Shown here piece by piece: positions 4,529-5,227 of a stretch of 5,227 bases of DNA. The translations under genes were made by a program, and so were the position numbers. Each line of letters opens with the position of its first letter. Position 1 is the first letter of the stretch. The notes under the pieces are model-generated. The model was not told where the DNA came from. It did not search any database and was given only the letters and a program-made list of their open reading frames with translations. Origin of the DNA: Phycisphaerae bacterium (GTDB taxonomy: Bacteria > Planctomycetota > Phycisphaerae > UBA1845 > PWPN01); contig PWPN01000195.1 of assembly GCA_003557125.1 (NCBI GenBank), positions 1-5,227 on the forward strand, in the 5' to 3' direction.

Positions 4529-5227
4529 GTGCCCGGAAAACGAACGATTCGACGACGAGACGTGTTGAAAGGAACCGCGACGGGGCTGGCAGCTGTTTCG
4601 TTGCCGTCGCTGATGCCCCGGGTACTGCGCGCCGAGGAGGACAAGCTGCCGGCCAACGAGCGCATCGGCATCGGCTTCATCGGGGTGGGTGATTTGGGCA
4701 GGCGTCATCACCTGAATAACCGCGTGCTCCGCGACCCCGTGGTCAACAGGCAGGTCGATGTCGTCGGCCTGTGCGACGTGGACCGCAACCATCTCGACGA
4801 GTCGGCGCAGCTGGTGTTCGAGCGGACGGGACGACGCGTCGATACCTACAAAGACTACCGCCACCTGCTGGAGCGCGAGGATCTCGACGCGGTCTTCATC
4901 GTGACGACGGACCACTGGCACGCGTTGACCGCCATCGCGGCGATGGAAGCCGGGCTCGACGTCTATTGCGAGAAGCCCCTGACGCTGACCATTGAAGAAG
5001 GACGCAAGATCGCCGACACCGCCAAGCGGTACGGAACGGTGTTCCAGACGGGCAGCCAGCAGCGGAGCAACGAACGGTTCCGCCTGGCCTGCGAGCTCGT
5101 CCGCAACGGTAAGCTCGGCCCCATCGAACGGATCGACACGATGCTCCCTTCGCCGGGCGCCGGCGAATGGGTGCCCGAGCAGACGCCGCCGGCCCATCTC
5201 GATTGGAACATGTGGCTGGGGCCGGCA
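4529..5227 (+). CDS. Tat-exported Gfo/Idh/MocA oxidoreductase, 3' end off window
   Basis: This is an NAD(P)-dependent oxidoreductase family acting mainly on sugars, inositols and related polyols; the substrate here is unknown. The frame is open from GTG 4529 to the window end (233 residues of a family usually about 350-470). Residues 8-35 form a twin-arginine signal: RRRDVLKG, a hydrophobic stretch, and a likely cleavage after Ala35, predicting export of a folded, cofactor-loaded enzyme. The Rossmann fold begins near 46 with GVGDLG (52-57, GxGxxG); LCDVD (81-85) ends strand 2; EKP (148-150) carries the conserved Lys. QTGSQQRS (173-180) and LDWNMWLGPA at the end are typical of planctomycete members. 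The catalytic DxxxH region of the C-terminal domain lies beyond the window. The start has a textbook AGGAGG and an unusually structured leader. Family assignment is secure. Confidence 0.93.
   Translation, partial: MPGKRTIRRRDVLKGTATGLAAVSLPSLMPRVLRAEEDKLPANERIGIGFIGVGDLGRRHHLNNRVLRDPVVNRQVDVVGLCDVDRNHLDESAQLVFERTGRRVDTYKDYRHLLEREDLDAVFIVTTDHWHALTAIAAMEAGLDVYCEKPLTLTIEEGRKIADTAKRYGTVFQTGSQQRSNERFRLACELVRNGKLGPIERIDTMLPSPGAGEWVPEQTPPAHLDWNMWLGPA

Noticed and set aside
4499..5197. Minus-strand ORF of 232 codons opposite the oxidoreductase
   Set aside because: It is antisense to a frame with Tat signal, Rossmann GxGxxG and EKP motifs.

Overview
The window is GC-rich and looks like a planctomycete-type chromosome. 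That assignment is an inference from two things. One is the Tat-exported Gfo/Idh/MocA oxidoreductase with the EKPL, QTGSQQR and LDWNMWLGPA signatures typical of that phylum. The other is promoters with a recognisable TAYAAT -10 box but poor -35 boxes and uneven Shine-Dalgarno sites. There are five protein-coding genes, two of them cut by the window ends, plus one candidate leader ORF. I see no rRNA, tRNA, CRISPR array or insertion sequence.

Positions 1-1135, minus strand: the 5' 378 codons of a carbon-nitrogen hydrolase (nitrilase superfamily). The first domain has an intact Glu-Lys-Cys triad. It is followed by what reads as a second, shrunken nitrilase-like domain whose Glu and Cys positions are both replaced. 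Positions 1136-1235 form a divergent promoter region with a perfect TATAAT facing the next gene.

Positions 1236-4147, plus strand: a zinc-finger-less (class B) DnaJ/CbpA-like J-protein; a 139-residue two-helix membrane protein of unknown function; and a 406-residue two-helix membrane protein whose cytoplasmic part carries four helical repeats with an exact 55-residue period. The last two are 56 nt apart and probably co-transcribed. DnaJ is separated from them by 189 nt containing a possible internal promoter. The arrangement suggests, but does not prove, a membrane-anchored TPR-like scaffold working near a J-protein.

Positions 4148-4528 form a 381-nt non-coding stretch: a probable terminator hairpin, a TACAAT promoter element, then a structured leader of about 150 nt. 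The leader contains a 33-codon Trp-rich reading frame (four Trp, three of them within five codons) that stops 3 nt before the next start. Its Trp codons lie inside a strong hairpin. Downstream, one segment (GGGAGTCA) can pair with three different partners around the AGGAGG ribosome-binding site. This is the best candidate for something undescribed: an attenuator-like translational switch.

Positions 4529-5227, plus strand: the 5' 233 codons of the Tat-signal Gfo/Idh/MocA oxidoreductase, starting with GTG and running off the window.
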